DNA of 64,000 nucleotides from Myxococcales bacterium (GTDB lineage: Bacteria; Myxococcota_A; Polyangia; Polyangiales; Polyangiaceae): assembly GCA_016706225.1 (NCBI GenBank), contig JADJKB010000003.1, positions 868,001-932,000 on the forward strand, given 5' to 3'. The notes under the pieces were generated by a model. That model ran no database searches, was not told where the DNA came from, and was given only the letters and a program-made list of their open reading frames with translations. Position numbers and translations under genes: made by a program. Of the stretch, positions 17,636 to 26,401 are shown piece by piece (position 1 is the first letter of the stretch; every line of letters starts with the position of its first letter).

Positions 17636-18237
17636 TCAGGTACTCGGCGCAATCAACTCCGCCGACCGCGGCGGAAGGCTCGTCCCCGGAGGCGGCCACA
17701 CGCGATACGCCACCACGGGCTGAGTCTTCCCTTTCACGCTGAAGGGCGCCAGGGCCTGCTTGGGAATGTCTGCCGGCAAGAGCTCGGCGTTCCGCGCATT
17801 GACCCAGACCTCACCGGCCGGAGCTTGCCCGGTGAGGCGCGCGGCCAGGTTCACCGTGTCACCGATGACCGTGTACTCCATGTGCTGCCGGCTGCCGCGA
17901 TGCCCAAGAGCGGCGCCGCCAACAAGAACAGGGCAGGAGCCACGAGCGAAATGCCAACACGCAGGACCGCGGGGCGGCCGACGAAGCGCGTGAACAGACG
18001 CTCCTCGACCCAGGCCGCGAGCCCGCAGGCGGCGACGATGGCCAGCAGCTTGCAAATCCCATCCAAGCTGTCGAAGAAGCCGCCGCGGCTGGCCGGGTTC
18101 GGGATGCTCACGACGACCGCCGCGAGCCACACGTAGAGCGCGAGCCGCGGCAACCGTCTGGGCACGCGTGCGGACGGTGTGAGCAGCTTCAGATTCGGGA
18201 CGTTCGCCAGCTCCTCGGCCACGGCGGGAGCGTACAC
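17636..18237 (-). pseudogene. Broken class III adenylate/guanylate cyclase
   Basis: Two pieces in different frames. The upstream piece (about 17890-18237, GTG start next to the previous stop) encodes a hydrophobic N-terminal membrane region (YVWLAAVVVSIP; LLAIVAACGLAAW; LVAPALFLLAAPLLG). The downstream piece (17636 to about 17880) encodes the end of a cyclase catalytic domain, MEYTVIGDTVNLAARL, followed by VKGKTQPVVAYRV. Everything between, including the metal-binding Asp and most of the catalytic fold, is missing, and the join changes frame. An internal deletion with loss of function is the simplest reading; a sequence or assembly error cannot be excluded. Confidence 0.7.
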
Positions 18238-18238
18238 C

Positions 18239-19366
18239 TCACGGGGGCGGCTCAGACGGGCAGAACGCACCTGGGATGGGCGGTTTGGCGCGCGGGTCGC
18301 CACGAATGAAGGCCTGGATCTTCCGGAGATCTGCCACCGTGGAGTCGGTGTGTGGCATCGGCAGGCCTTTGACGAAGAAACGCGCGAGCCGCTCGGACTC
18401 GGCGGCGGATGGCTCCGGGCAAACACCTGCGGGCAACGCTACGGTGTGCGTGGTCGCGCAACCTACGCCGCCGTCTCCGCTGAAGTTGTTGGGGTTCCGC
18501 AGCAGCTTGTACATCATGTAGCTGTTGCCGGGGTTGCTGGGTTCGACGATGGGCATCTGAACTCCCATGCGTGACGGGTGCGTCAGAGGTACGCCCGCCT
18601 TGGCACCCGTCTCGGTCTCGTGCGCGACGTGATTGACGGCCGTGCCCACGAACTCCTTGTCGCCGTCGAAGCGCAGCCCCATCGGCGCGTCGTTCCCTGC
18701 GTGGCAGCCCCCGGTGGAGCACTTGGGACCGTTGGCGAGCTCGGTGATGAACTGGCCGCACGTCAGCACGCCTGGAGGGGCAGGCAGCGGAGGAGGGTCC
18801 AGCTTCTGGGTTCGAAAATCGAATGAGAGGGGCACATCCCCTTCCTCGATCGGCGCCTGATCGAACGCGCGCAGTCCGAAATCGTTCTCGCTCTTGGGGA
18901 CCAAGAGCTCGACGGTGTAGCGCGCGCCCGGCTCCAGCAGCAGCGGGTCGCCGTTTGGCGTGGACTCGATCCGCAGGCTGAGCACGCGCTCGACCACGTC
19001 GTACTCGGGCTGCAAGAACTCACTGACGTCCTCGCTGCCGCTGTAGACCCGCAGCGACTGCCGGATCCCGCTCCAGGGCAGCAGATATCGATCGAAGCGC
19101 AGCTCGATGCTGAGGTTGCGGGGCACGCCACAGGCATCCGGGCTGTTCAGCCCGCAATCGGTGCCCTCGCCTGGCGCCGGGTATGACGCCAAGACGTGCA
19201 GAGGCGGCCCCTGAGAGGGCTCGAGGTCCGGGGTCCCCTGGTCGCAACCCCCGAGCAAGCTCAGGGCGCCAAGAGCAAAAACACCGGTCAGCTGTCGGAG
19301 TACATCTGCAGCTGTTCGCGCACCGAGGACTCGTTCACGCCAGTGCGAATGTGCTCTTTCAGACAA
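18239..19366 (-). CDS. Lipoprotein with Ig-like domain and CX4CH haem-like motif
   Basis: About 375 residues. The leader ends in ALGALSLLGGC (lipobox). The start is uncertain: the frame has no ATG or GTG nearby, so I chose a TTG at 19366 that overlaps the small gene upstream; a CTG at 19291 is the other option. Residues about 50-190 look like a Big_5-type Ig fold (VLASYPAPGEG). Next comes CGQFITELANGPKCSTGGCHAG, a CX4CH motif typical of myxobacterial cytochrome-like lipoproteins, and a Cys-containing tail ending in FCPSEPPP. It sits just downstream of the beta-barrel/13-haem cytochrome pair on the same strand, which suggests a shared redox role at the envelope. Confidence 0.75.
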   Translation of the reverse strand: MSERAHSHWRERVLGARTAADVLRQLTGVFALGALSLLGGCDQGTPDLEPSQGPPLHVLASYPAPGEGTDCGLNSPDACGVPRNLSIELRFDRYLLPWSGIRQSLRVYSGSEDVSEFLQPEYDVVERVLSLRIESTPNGDPLLLEPGARYTVELLVPKSENDFGLRAFDQAPIEEGDVPLSFDFRTQKLDPPPLPAPPGVLTCGQFITELANGPKCSTGGCHAGNDAPMGLRFDGDKEFVGTAVNHVAHETETGAKAGVPLTHPSRMGVQMPIVEPSNPGNSYMMYKLLRNPNNFSGDGGVGCATTHTVALPAGVCPEPSAAESERLARFFVKGLPMPHTDSTVADLRKIQAFIRGDPRAKPPIPGAFCPSEPPP

Positions 19367-19542
19367 TCGGCGAGGGTGATCAACAGGTCGTCGATCCCCT
19401 TCTCTTCGATGATCTTGGAGAGCAGGGCTCGCGCCTCGCGGCTGTCGTCCTCGCGCAGGAATTCCCGCACTTTCTCGACGGAGATATCTCCTTGAAAGTC
19501 CAAGTACATGTTTTCCAAGAGATAGCGGACGAGCTCCTTCAC
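19288..19542 (-). CDS. Small helical protein, unknown family
   Basis: 84 residues, starting MKELVRYLLENMYLDF. The GTG start at 19542 is chosen because AGGAGG lies six bases upstream; a TTG seven codons earlier would bury that site. The protein is acidic, cysteine-poor (one Cys) and predicted mostly alpha-helical (VEKVREFLRE; ALLSKIIEEKGIDDLL), without signal peptide or membrane segment. Its 3' end overlaps the likely start of the downstream lipoprotein. I do not recognise it. Confidence 0.75.
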   Translation of the reverse strand: MKELVRYLLENMYLDFQGDISVEKVREFLREDDSREARALLSKIIEEKGIDDLLITLADCLKEHIRTGVNESSVREQLQMYSDS

Positions 19543-19548
19543 TCGGGG

Positions 19549-19554
19549 CCTCCT
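19549..19554 (-). promoter_or_regulatory. Ribosome binding site AGGAGG deciding a GTG start
   Basis: A perfect AGGAGG is followed by six bases and GTG at 19542. Strong consensus sites are rare in this window, so it fixes the start of the 84-residue protein and implies efficient translation. Confidence 0.7.
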
Positions 19555-19680
19555 GCGGAGCAAAGGCCGGCGCCACGGACGCCAGCGGTGTCTCGCTATA
19601 CCCCCCAGCGGAGAGTTCCGGCAAGCGGATTGAGGGGCGGTCGCGCTTTTTCGGCGGGCACTGCGGTCGATTACGAGACA

Positions 19681-21078
19681 TCAGCGGCACTCCGAGAGCT
19701 GGGAGTCGCCCGGATCGTGGCAGACCAGACAGGGGCGAGCATTGCGCCGCAGCGCCCCGGCGCAGCGATCCCGGAAATTCCGGGGGTGGGGGTTGGTGCC
19801 CTGGCCACCCAGGCCAACATCGCCAATCCCTTTGTCCGACGACCCAAATCCCCGTCCGCCGCGACCCGGCGTGGCGTGGCAGGTCGCGCAGTCCCGCTCG
19901 GTGTGACAGCTGACGCAGGCGTTCAGGTTTCGCTGGGCCTCCCAGGCGTGATGCTGGGAAGAGCGCGGGGGATCCGACCAGAGCTTCGGGGGCGGGTGAA
20001 AGCGCCCCCGTCCGGAGAAGTTCGCGTAGGGCCCGCTCATCGCGACGCCGGCCCGCTGGTGGCAGGAGAGGCAGAACGTCTGTTCGCGGTGGCAGCTGGT
20101 GCAGCTGGGGTTGTTCTGACGGGCCGCGACCGGGTGCATGCTGACCCAATCGTTGGGATGGATCTTGCGAGGACGTACGCGCCCGTCGTGACAGTCCGTA
20201 CAGAACCGCTCCTGGTGGCAGCTCTTGCAGAATTGACTGTCGTTGCCCGCCACCTGTTTGTGGCGCTCGATCCAGTCTGGGCCGTGGCCCGCGTCGTGTA
20301 GCCAGGCGGGCGGCTTGAGTGTGCCCGAGGCGAACTTGTTCTTCATCACCCCTCCCCGCTCCGTCAGGTGGCAGTTCACACACTCACCTCGCGCCTGACC
20401 GCGCGCGGGACCGGGCATCTGATGACAGGAAAAACACCCGCGCATGCGCGGCAGCTGGTCCCGCGTTGCCAGCTCGAGCTTCTCGACCGCGCCGTGACAC
20501 TGGGAGCAAGCGATATTTCTACCCACGTGCACTGCGTGGTTCATGCGCAAGTTCGGCCGCGGCAGGACCAAGCGCGCGACACGATTGCCGTCCCCGTTTT
20601 TGTACCCGATGTGACAGAAACCGCACTGGCTGATCAGCGCATCGTCGTCACTCTTCACCGCCGACAGATCCCGGTGATCACTGCCGTGGCACGCATCACA
20701 CCGGGTCGGTTTGGGGAGCAGCGAGTCCTTCGCGTCTTTGCTGGTCTTCGCCTTGTCGTGGCAGGTCGTGCAGCTCAGCCCCACGACCTTGACGTGTTTC
20801 TTGTGGTTGAAGCGGATCGTCAGCTGCTGCAGTCCGAAGATCACCGGGCTCGGACCGCCGTCCCCTTCGTAGGCGCCCGGCGGGCGATCCGCCAGCGGCA
20901 CCGGCGCGTCGCCGGGCAGCGGCGCAAGCCCGTGAATCGTGGCGCTTGCCCGCGCTGCCCCCGCGCTCGTGGCCTTGGCGTCGGCGCGCGCGGGACGCGG
21001 TTCGACGCCGAACCCCACGCCGAGCGCGAGCAGGCACACCAACAGGAGCAGCACGAAGGGCGGGACACGCGGCTTCAT
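19681..21078 (-). CDS. Secreted multihaem c-type cytochrome (13 CXXCH)
   Basis: 465 residues from the ATG overlapping the barrel gene's stop (ATGA). The signal peptide is MKPRVPPFVLLLLVCLLALG with cleavage near ARA. I count 13 CXXCH haem sites: CTTCH, CDACH, CGFCH, CSQCH, CFSCH, CVNCH, CKSCH, CTDCH, CTSCH, CLSCH, CVSCH, CATCH, CLVCH. Extra histidines (NHKKHVK, NHAVHVG, HHAWE) are spaced to serve as distal ligands. Covalent haem attachment would occur in the periplasm. Translational coupling to an outer-membrane barrel points to electron transfer across the outer membrane, as in porin-cytochrome conduits, but sequence similarity to MtrA or OmaB is not established here. Confidence 0.93.
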   Translation of the reverse strand: MKPRVPPFVLLLLVCLLALGVGFGVEPRPARADAKATSAGAARASATIHGLAPLPGDAPVPLADRPPGAYEGDGGPSPVIFGLQQLTIRFNHKKHVKVVGLSCTTCHDKAKTSKDAKDSLLPKPTRCDACHGSDHRDLSAVKSDDDALISQCGFCHIGYKNGDGNRVARLVLPRPNLRMNHAVHVGRNIACSQCHGAVEKLELATRDQLPRMRGCFSCHQMPGPARGQARGECVNCHLTERGGVMKNKFASGTLKPPAWLHDAGHGPDWIERHKQVAGNDSQFCKSCHQERFCTDCHDGRVRPRKIHPNDWVSMHPVAARQNNPSCTSCHREQTFCLSCHQRAGVAMSGPYANFSGRGRFHPPPKLWSDPPRSSQHHAWEAQRNLNACVSCHTERDCATCHATPGRGGRGFGSSDKGIGDVGLGGQGTNPHPRNFRDRCAGALRRNARPCLVCHDPGDSQLSECR

Positions 21079-22601
21079 CTGAGCACCGTGAAGTCCAGCG
21101 TGGCGAGCACTCGGAAGCGCTGCCCAACCAGTCGGTTCATGCTGTGCTCCCACTCGACCCCGAAGCGAGTGTCCGTGAACGGCGTGACCCCTCCGCCGAG
21201 CACATAAGTCAGGCTGGTCGCCGAGCGCTGAGGACGCAGGCCGTCCTCCCAGTCGTAGACGGATACAATCGCCTGCGTGTCGTAGTATCCGTGAGCGAAG
21301 CTCTTCTGGGTGGTCACGTCGCCGCCGTAGCGGTGGCCGCGCGCACCTGCCTCGACCAGCCCGCGCAGGCCAACGCCTCCGTCGGACCAGCGGTAGCGCG
21401 TCGCAACGTTACCCACGCCGTCGCTCAGTCGACCGGTCTCGCTGCGATCGGGGTCCTGATCCGCCTGTTCGACGTCACCGTAGGTGCCGCTGTTGCCTTC
21501 GGTCTCGAAGATCTTCACCCCACCGCTCAACGCCACGTCGAAGCGGCGGGAGGGTCGCCACTCGGTCCGCGCGAGCAACGTCGTCATCCCGCTGTGGGTG
21601 AACCAGTTGAAGATCGAATCACCGTCGAAGGTCGGGTAGTAGTAGTCGTAGTCGCCGCCGAGCGTGAGCTCTTCGGTGGTGTACCAATCCAGGGCGAGCG
21701 CGCGATCACTCACGACCTGGTTGTAGAAATCGTAGACGACGCTGCCTCGCACGGCGCCCAGCCCCGCGGCGTTGGCCCGCAGCGAGTAGCCGAGCCGTTC
21801 GCTGGACACACGGTCGCCGGCGACCCGGTAAAATCCAGGCGCCGCATCCGGGAACATCGAGGTGTAGACGCGGTCGCGGTTGATCACCTTGCGGTACGAG
21901 AGTCGGCTGTGCAGGAACTGCACACCGCTGCTCTCGATGGCAAAACCGTAGGCCGGGGCCAGCTTCGACTCCTCGAGGAAGTACGGGTACTGGTTGAGCT
22001 CGAGCTCGCCGCCCGCGCCGCGATCCCCGCGATACACACCACCCGAGCTGTAGCGCTCGGTCCCGAGCATGATCGGCAGTCCACCGCGCTGCTCGAAACC
22101 ACCGTAGGCCTCCACCTGGAAAAAGACTGGCGTCGTCAGGCGCACCAGGCCACCGTCGAAGGACCACCAGCCAAGGGAGTCGGTGACGTACTGGCGCCCG
22201 GCGCGGAATCCCACCAACCCGCCGAGGTAGTTCCGCCCCTCGAGGTAGGCGTACATGACGTCGACCGGTGACTGCTCGAGGCCAGGAACGAACGTACCGG
22301 GTTGGTTCGGATTGCGTTCGTAGCCCTCCTTGCCGAAGTCCGAGTCGAGGCGCATGCGCGCCTTGAAGGTCAGCTGCGGACCAAACGGCACGTAGTCGCC
22401 CTGAAGATCGTAGACGTGAAGCGCGACGGTCTGGGTGTAACGCCGGCGACGCACGACCGGATCACCCCAGGGTGAGCGGAGTGTGTAGAACTGCGCATCG
22501 GTCGTGGCGTCGACCTCGGCCTCGTACGCGCGTGCGTCCTCCGCCGTGAGCGGGATCGACAGCGCGAAGAGAAGACCCAGGCTCGCGCGACGACATCTCA
22601 T
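21075..22601 (-). CDS. Outer-membrane beta-barrel protein, partner of the multihaem cytochrome
   Basis: 508 residues. Cleavable signal peptide (MRCRRASLGLLFALSIPLTA), then alternating hydrophobic/polar strands rich in Tyr, Gly and Arg with aromatic girdle residues (LGWWSFDGGLVRL; ELTLGGDYDYYYPTF), ending in a final strand FRVLATLDFTVLR. There is no cytochrome motif within it. Length and composition suit a 16- to 24-strand barrel, smaller than MtrB (about 700 residues) and closer to Geobacter-type OmbB porins. It is the first gene of the coupled pair, with the cytochrome start overlapping its stop. Function as a conduit sheath is inferred from context. Confidence 0.82.
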   Translation of the reverse strand: MRCRRASLGLLFALSIPLTAEDARAYEAEVDATTDAQFYTLRSPWGDPVVRRRRYTQTVALHVYDLQGDYVPFGPQLTFKARMRLDSDFGKEGYERNPNQPGTFVPGLEQSPVDVMYAYLEGRNYLGGLVGFRAGRQYVTDSLGWWSFDGGLVRLTTPVFFQVEAYGGFEQRGGLPIMLGTERYSSGGVYRGDRGAGGELELNQYPYFLEESKLAPAYGFAIESSGVQFLHSRLSYRKVINRDRVYTSMFPDAAPGFYRVAGDRVSSERLGYSLRANAAGLGAVRGSVVYDFYNQVVSDRALALDWYTTEELTLGGDYDYYYPTFDGDSIFNWFTHSGMTTLLARTEWRPSRRFDVALSGGVKIFETEGNSGTYGDVEQADQDPDRSETGRLSDGVGNVATRYRWSDGGVGLRGLVEAGARGHRYGGDVTTQKSFAHGYYDTQAIVSVYDWEDGLRPQRSATSLTYVLGGGVTPFTDTRFGVEWEHSMNRLVGQRFRVLATLDFTVLR

Positions 22602-22661
22602 GGGAGCGAATCCCGAGCATCGTCGAGCGAATTGACGGATGTCAACTCGGGAGGAGGCGGC

Positions 22662-23609
22662 TCACGCGGCCTTTTCCTGCAGCCACGCCCTGAGCAGCCC
22701 GATGTCAGCGGCCGGGACGAAATCCGAGAGCTCGTCCAAGGCGCCCACGCGCTTCACGTCACCGCCGAGCCAAAACGCCGAAGCACGCGCGATCGCGGCA
22801 ACCAGCGGATGCGGGGAGGTGGTCAGCGAGAGGAGCTCCTCGAGCAGCTCACTCTCCCCGAGCTCGGCGGCGAGCAGCGCGGCCAGGGCTCGCGGATCGG
22901 CTCGATGGGCCAGCCCCCCTCTGAGCACTTCGGTCAGCACACCCCGGGTCTCCGGCAGCGGCACCGAGCCGGGATGGCGGTAGCTGCGCGGCGAGAGGGC
23001 GAGGCGCTCGTCGAGCACACCGGAGCGCAGCAGCCTGCGAGCCTCGCCGAGCAGCCGCTCGACCACCGGCTCGAACACGAGCTCGACGTCCGTCGAGCCG
23101 TCCAAATCGAGGGACAGGGGTCGCGCCGCCTCTGCCGCGTAACGGTCCACGTGTGCCTCGAGGCGCTCGAGGGCGACGTCACCCGGTGCTCTTCCTCCAA
23201 GGGTCTCGCGCTCGGTGCGGATCTTCACCACGCTCCAGCGCGTCGACGGCGTGGCGTGATCCATCTCGTGAACACACGCGACACTGACCTGTCGAACCGC
23301 ACCCCAGTGCAACACGCGGGGCTCGGGCTCGTCGTGCACCAGCACGCCCCAGGGCACGATGGACATGCGAGCTTCGCTCAGGCGCTCTCGGCCAAGCACG
23401 GGCCCAAGTGAGCGTTGTACGATCACGACCGCGCCGAGCGAGAGCGCGAGGGCGAGCCCAACCGTGACCCAATCGAGGTGAAACGCGGCGAGCAGTCCGA
23501 CGAAAAACGCGACCGCAGCCGCGACGAGCTTGACCTTGCGCGCACTCTTCAAGCTCGGTCCCGGCTCGACGCCGACCAAACGGAAATCCGGCGGCGGAGC
23601 GGGCAGCAT
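22662..23609 (-). CDS. Two-helix membrane protein, unknown
   Basis: 315 residues from the ATG beginning MLPAPPPDFRLV; a longer start at 23645 is possible. Two adjacent membrane helices at about residues 28-65 (VAAAVAFFVGLLAAF; WVTVGLALALSLGAVVIV) form a hairpin, leaving about 250 residues in the cytosol. This part begins like a PH-type small domain (RMSIVPWGVLVHDE) and continues as Leu/Ala/Glu-rich helices. No catalytic motif was seen. It lies 69 bp downstream of the metalloprotease-like gene on the same strand. Confidence 0.7.
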   Translation of the reverse strand: MLPAPPPDFRLVGVEPGPSLKSARKVKLVAAAVAFFVGLLAAFHLDWVTVGLALALSLGAVVIVQRSLGPVLGRERLSEARMSIVPWGVLVHDEPEPRVLHWGAVRQVSVACVHEMDHATPSTRWSVVKIRTERETLGGRAPGDVALERLEAHVDRYAAEAARPLSLDLDGSTDVELVFEPVVERLLGEARRLLRSGVLDERLALSPRSYRHPGSVPLPETRGVLTEVLRGGLAHRADPRALAALLAAELGESELLEELLSLTTSPHPLVAAIARASAFWLGGDVKRVGALDELSDFVPAADIGLLRAWLQEKAA

Positions 23610-23678
23610 TGGGTCGAGAATAGCAGCTCGCGGAGGGCCGACCATGCGGCGCTGTGCGGCAGCTCCTCTTCCAGTGAC

Positions 23679-24653
23679 TCAGAGCCGGCGCACCCAGCGA
23701 GTCCACTCGGCATTTGCTTCGGTAGGCGTCTTGCCAACGACGGACTCGAAGGCGCGCTGCCCGCTGGGATCCTGCGAATAATCGTCGCGAAAACGCGAAT
23801 AGAACTGCCAGAGCAGCCCGCGCTCGTCGAGCCACTGGCAGAGGTAACGAGCGGAGGCGTAGTTCAGATCCTCGCGAGCTCCGCGGAACTCGGCGTCGTC
23901 CATGGCAAACAACGCCGGCAGCGTGGCGTAGCTCTTCTCTTTCGGCGAGCCGAGCGCGGCCATCAGGCGGGGGTGGCGCCAGTTCTTGCCGCCGTGGATC
24001 TCTCCAGGCTTCGGCAGGTAGAACTGCTCGAATAACGACGCGATGCCCTCGTTGATCCAGTCCGGTGCGTTGGGGAAGTCGGCCTCGACGAGCGGGTGGA
24101 CGAGCTCGTGGGTCAGGGTGCCGAGCCCAGGGCCGACGTTCATGATGATCTTGCGCTCACTCGACAGGTAGAAGCCGTAGGGTGAATCACACTTCGCTTG
24201 CCAGCGCAGTTTGCAGAACGCGTGGTAGCGACCCGCGTCGGGAAACAGGTAGACGCTGATGGCGCGCTCCGGGCGTTTCTCGAACCGGCCGTTGAAGTAA
24301 GCAGCCAGGGCCCGACGCGTGACGTCTTCGGCGCCGGCGAGCGCACCGCCCCGCGGTGACGCAACGACGAAGACCCGTTCGATCACGCGGGTATCGGTGC
24401 CCTTGCCCAGCTCCTCGCCGGCAACGGCTCGTCGGGTCGCAACGTCGGCGACGAGGTCGTAGGGCTGAGGTGCGGGCGACGGCGCGGCCGGTGCGGCGCT
24501 CGACGCCGCAATGGGTGCCGACGGGGCAAGCGGCGCGCTGGCGGGAGGAACGGCTCGAGCAGATTTGCGAGGGGGCGGGCGCTCGATGGGCGAGGCGCCG
24601 TGTTCAGCGCAGGCGGCGAAGGCGAGGCAGAAGAGGAGCGAAAGTCGGCGCAT
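23679..24653 (-). CDS. Lipoprotein with HEXXH metallopeptidase-like domain
   Basis: 324 residues. The signal peptide MRRLSLLFCLAFAAC ends in a lipobox Cys, followed by an Ala/Pro spacer to about residue 65. The folded part has THELVHPLVE, an HEXXH zinc motif, and downstream NEGIASLFE, whose Glu is placed to be the third ligand of a gluzincin (peptidase MA-like fold). It should sit on the periplasmic face or cell surface. Substrate unknown. The zinc-site residues are intact, so activity is plausible. Confidence 0.8.
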   Translation of the reverse strand: MRRLSLLFCLAFAACAEHGASPIERPPPRKSARAVPPASAPLAPSAPIAASSAAPAAPSPAPQPYDLVADVATRRAVAGEELGKGTDTRVIERVFVVASPRGGALAGAEDVTRRALAAYFNGRFEKRPERAISVYLFPDAGRYHAFCKLRWQAKCDSPYGFYLSSERKIIMNVGPGLGTLTHELVHPLVEADFPNAPDWINEGIASLFEQFYLPKPGEIHGGKNWRHPRLMAALGSPKEKSYATLPALFAMDDAEFRGAREDLNYASARYLCQWLDERGLLWQFYSRFRDDYSQDPSGQRAFESVVGKTPTEANAEWTRWVRRL

Positions 24654-24772
24654 GAGCGGAAGTCGGGCTTCGTCGGGAGAGTGTGACTGGGACAGCCGAG
24701 AGCCCGCATTTCATGGCTCTTTTCGTCTTGGGAGTAGGAAGGGACGAAGCGCGCGGGGCCTCGCTCTTGCCT

Positions 24773-24795
24773 GGTCGGGCGTGGCTTGCCCGACC
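24773..24795. terminator. Hairpin downstream of glutamate dehydrogenase
   Basis: GGTCGGGC (24773-24780) and GCCCGACC (24788-24795) form a perfect 8 bp GC-rich stem with a 7-base loop, 36 bp past the gdh stop. No T-run follows on the minus strand, so it may stabilise the transcript end rather than terminate by itself. Confidence 0.4.
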
Positions 24796-24830
24796 CGAAG
24801 CCAGGGCGCTCGAGCTACCGGAGAATTTTC

Positions 24831-26189
24831 TCAGGGGAAAATCTCGCGCTCTTCGTACACTTGTTTCAGACGCTCGAGCGCGACACAGTAACAGGCGGTG
24901 CGGTAGTCGGTCTGGTACTGCCGAGCGGCGTGGACCATGCGGCTGTAGGCCTGCTCCATCGCCTCCCTCAAGCGACGGTCGACCTCGGGCAGGTCCCACG
25001 ACTCGCTGCGGCGATTCTGCACCCACTCGTAATAACTGACGGTCACGCCGCCGGCGTTGGCCAGCACGTCGGGCAAGATGCAGATGCCCTTCTTCAAGAG
25101 CACAGCCTCTCCCTCCGGATTGCAGGGCCCGTTGGCTCCTTCGGCGACTAGCTTGACGTTCAACGCCTCGGCCTCGGCAGGGCCGATCTGGTTCTCGAGC
25201 GCCGCCGGCACGAAGATGTCTGCCTGAACGCCGAAGAACTCCTCGCGGGTGATTGGCTTACCGTTGGGGTAGCCCGCGATGCTGCCCTTGTCCTCGACGT
25301 ATTTCTGCAGTCGGTGCGCGTTGAATCCTTCCGGGTTGTAGAGGTACCCGGTGTGGTCCCCGACCGCCGACAGCGACACACCCATGTGGCTCAGGAGCAC
25401 GGCTGTGTGAGAGCCGACGTTGCCGAAGCCCTGAACAATCAGCTTCTTCCCCTCGAGATCGAACTGGTTTCGGCGCGCCCAGTCGACGATCGCAAAGACG
25501 ACACCCTGGCCCGTCGCTTTTTCGCGCCCCACGGTGCCGCCGCTGGCGATTGGTTTGCCGGTCACCACGCCGAGCACGGCTTGTTTTTGCACCATGCCCA
25601 CCGTGTTCATGTACGTGTCCATCGCCCACGCCATGCTCTGAGCGTTGGTGCCCATGTCCGGCGCCGGAATGTCGTAGTCAGGGCCAATGTTGCCGCCGAG
25701 CGCGTGAAAGAATCGCCGGGTGATGCGCTGCAGCTCGCTCCGGCTGACGGTTCGCGGGTTGAACTTGATGCCGCCCTTACCGCCGCCGAACGGCAGACCC
25801 ATGAGCGAACATTTCCACGTCATGATGGCTGCGAGTGCCTTGAAGTCGTCGAGGCTCGCGCTCTCGTGGAAGCGCATGCCCCCCTTGTACGGCCCCAGGA
25901 TGTTCGAGTGCTGGATGCGGTAGCCCTTGAAGAGGCGGACCTGCCCGTTGTCCATCTTCACCGGGAAGTGGCAGATGATCTCGTTCTTGGGCTGACTCAC
26001 GATCTGATGGATGTAGTCCGGCAGATTGATGAGCTTCGCGGCCTTCTCCAGGTACGCCTGGACGACCTGAAAGAACTCGTACCGCTGGCCCGGCGGCAGG
26101 TTGGTCGGAGACGAGCGGTAGTCGTCTTCCAAGACGCGAGCTGAAACGGCGCTTTCAGAGATGACCGGAGGCGAGGGGGTGGCGCTCAT
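24831..26189 (-). CDS. gdhA: Glu/Leu/Phe/Val dehydrogenase family: glutamate dehydrogenase
   Basis: 452 residues from the ATG at 26189, preceded by AGGAG; the longer in-frame start lacks a ribosome site. The substrate domain has GPYKGGMRFH, the catalytic Lys region PFGGGKGGI, and PAPDMGT; the nucleotide domain has a Rossmann motif VQGFGNVGSHTA. It interconverts glutamate with 2-oxoglutarate and ammonia in the cytosol. Length fits the hexameric short GDH class; an Asp/Glu at the end of the dinucleotide strand that would settle NAD versus NADP use was not resolved. Monocistronic, with a hairpin downstream. Confidence 0.95.
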   Translation of the reverse strand: MSATPSPPVISESAVSARVLEDDYRSSPTNLPPGQRYEFFQVVQAYLEKAAKLINLPDYIHQIVSQPKNEIICHFPVKMDNGQVRLFKGYRIQHSNILGPYKGGMRFHESASLDDFKALAAIMTWKCSLMGLPFGGGKGGIKFNPRTVSRSELQRITRRFFHALGGNIGPDYDIPAPDMGTNAQSMAWAMDTYMNTVGMVQKQAVLGVVTGKPIASGGTVGREKATGQGVVFAIVDWARRNQFDLEGKKLIVQGFGNVGSHTAVLLSHMGVSLSAVGDHTGYLYNPEGFNAHRLQKYVEDKGSIAGYPNGKPITREEFFGVQADIFVPAALENQIGPAEAEALNVKLVAEGANGPCNPEGEAVLLKKGICILPDVLANAGGVTVSYYEWVQNRRSESWDLPEVDRRLREAMEQAYSRMVHAARQYQTDYRTACYCVALERLKQVYEEREIFP

Positions 26190-26401
26190 GGTGTGAAGGC
26201 TCCTGTTTGCGATCCGCCCGAGTCGTGAGTTGGAGACAACGGCAGCGCGCGGATGCGGGGCAATTTGCTCACGCTCCGTTTCCGCGGTCAGCCCCTTTTT
26301 TGACAACGCGGCGCGTCAGCCTCGATGCCCGTGCACTGGCGTCGAACGAGTACGCAAGCAATGCGCGCTCGCACTGTCGAAGCATCGCGGGTCACGCCGA
26401 G

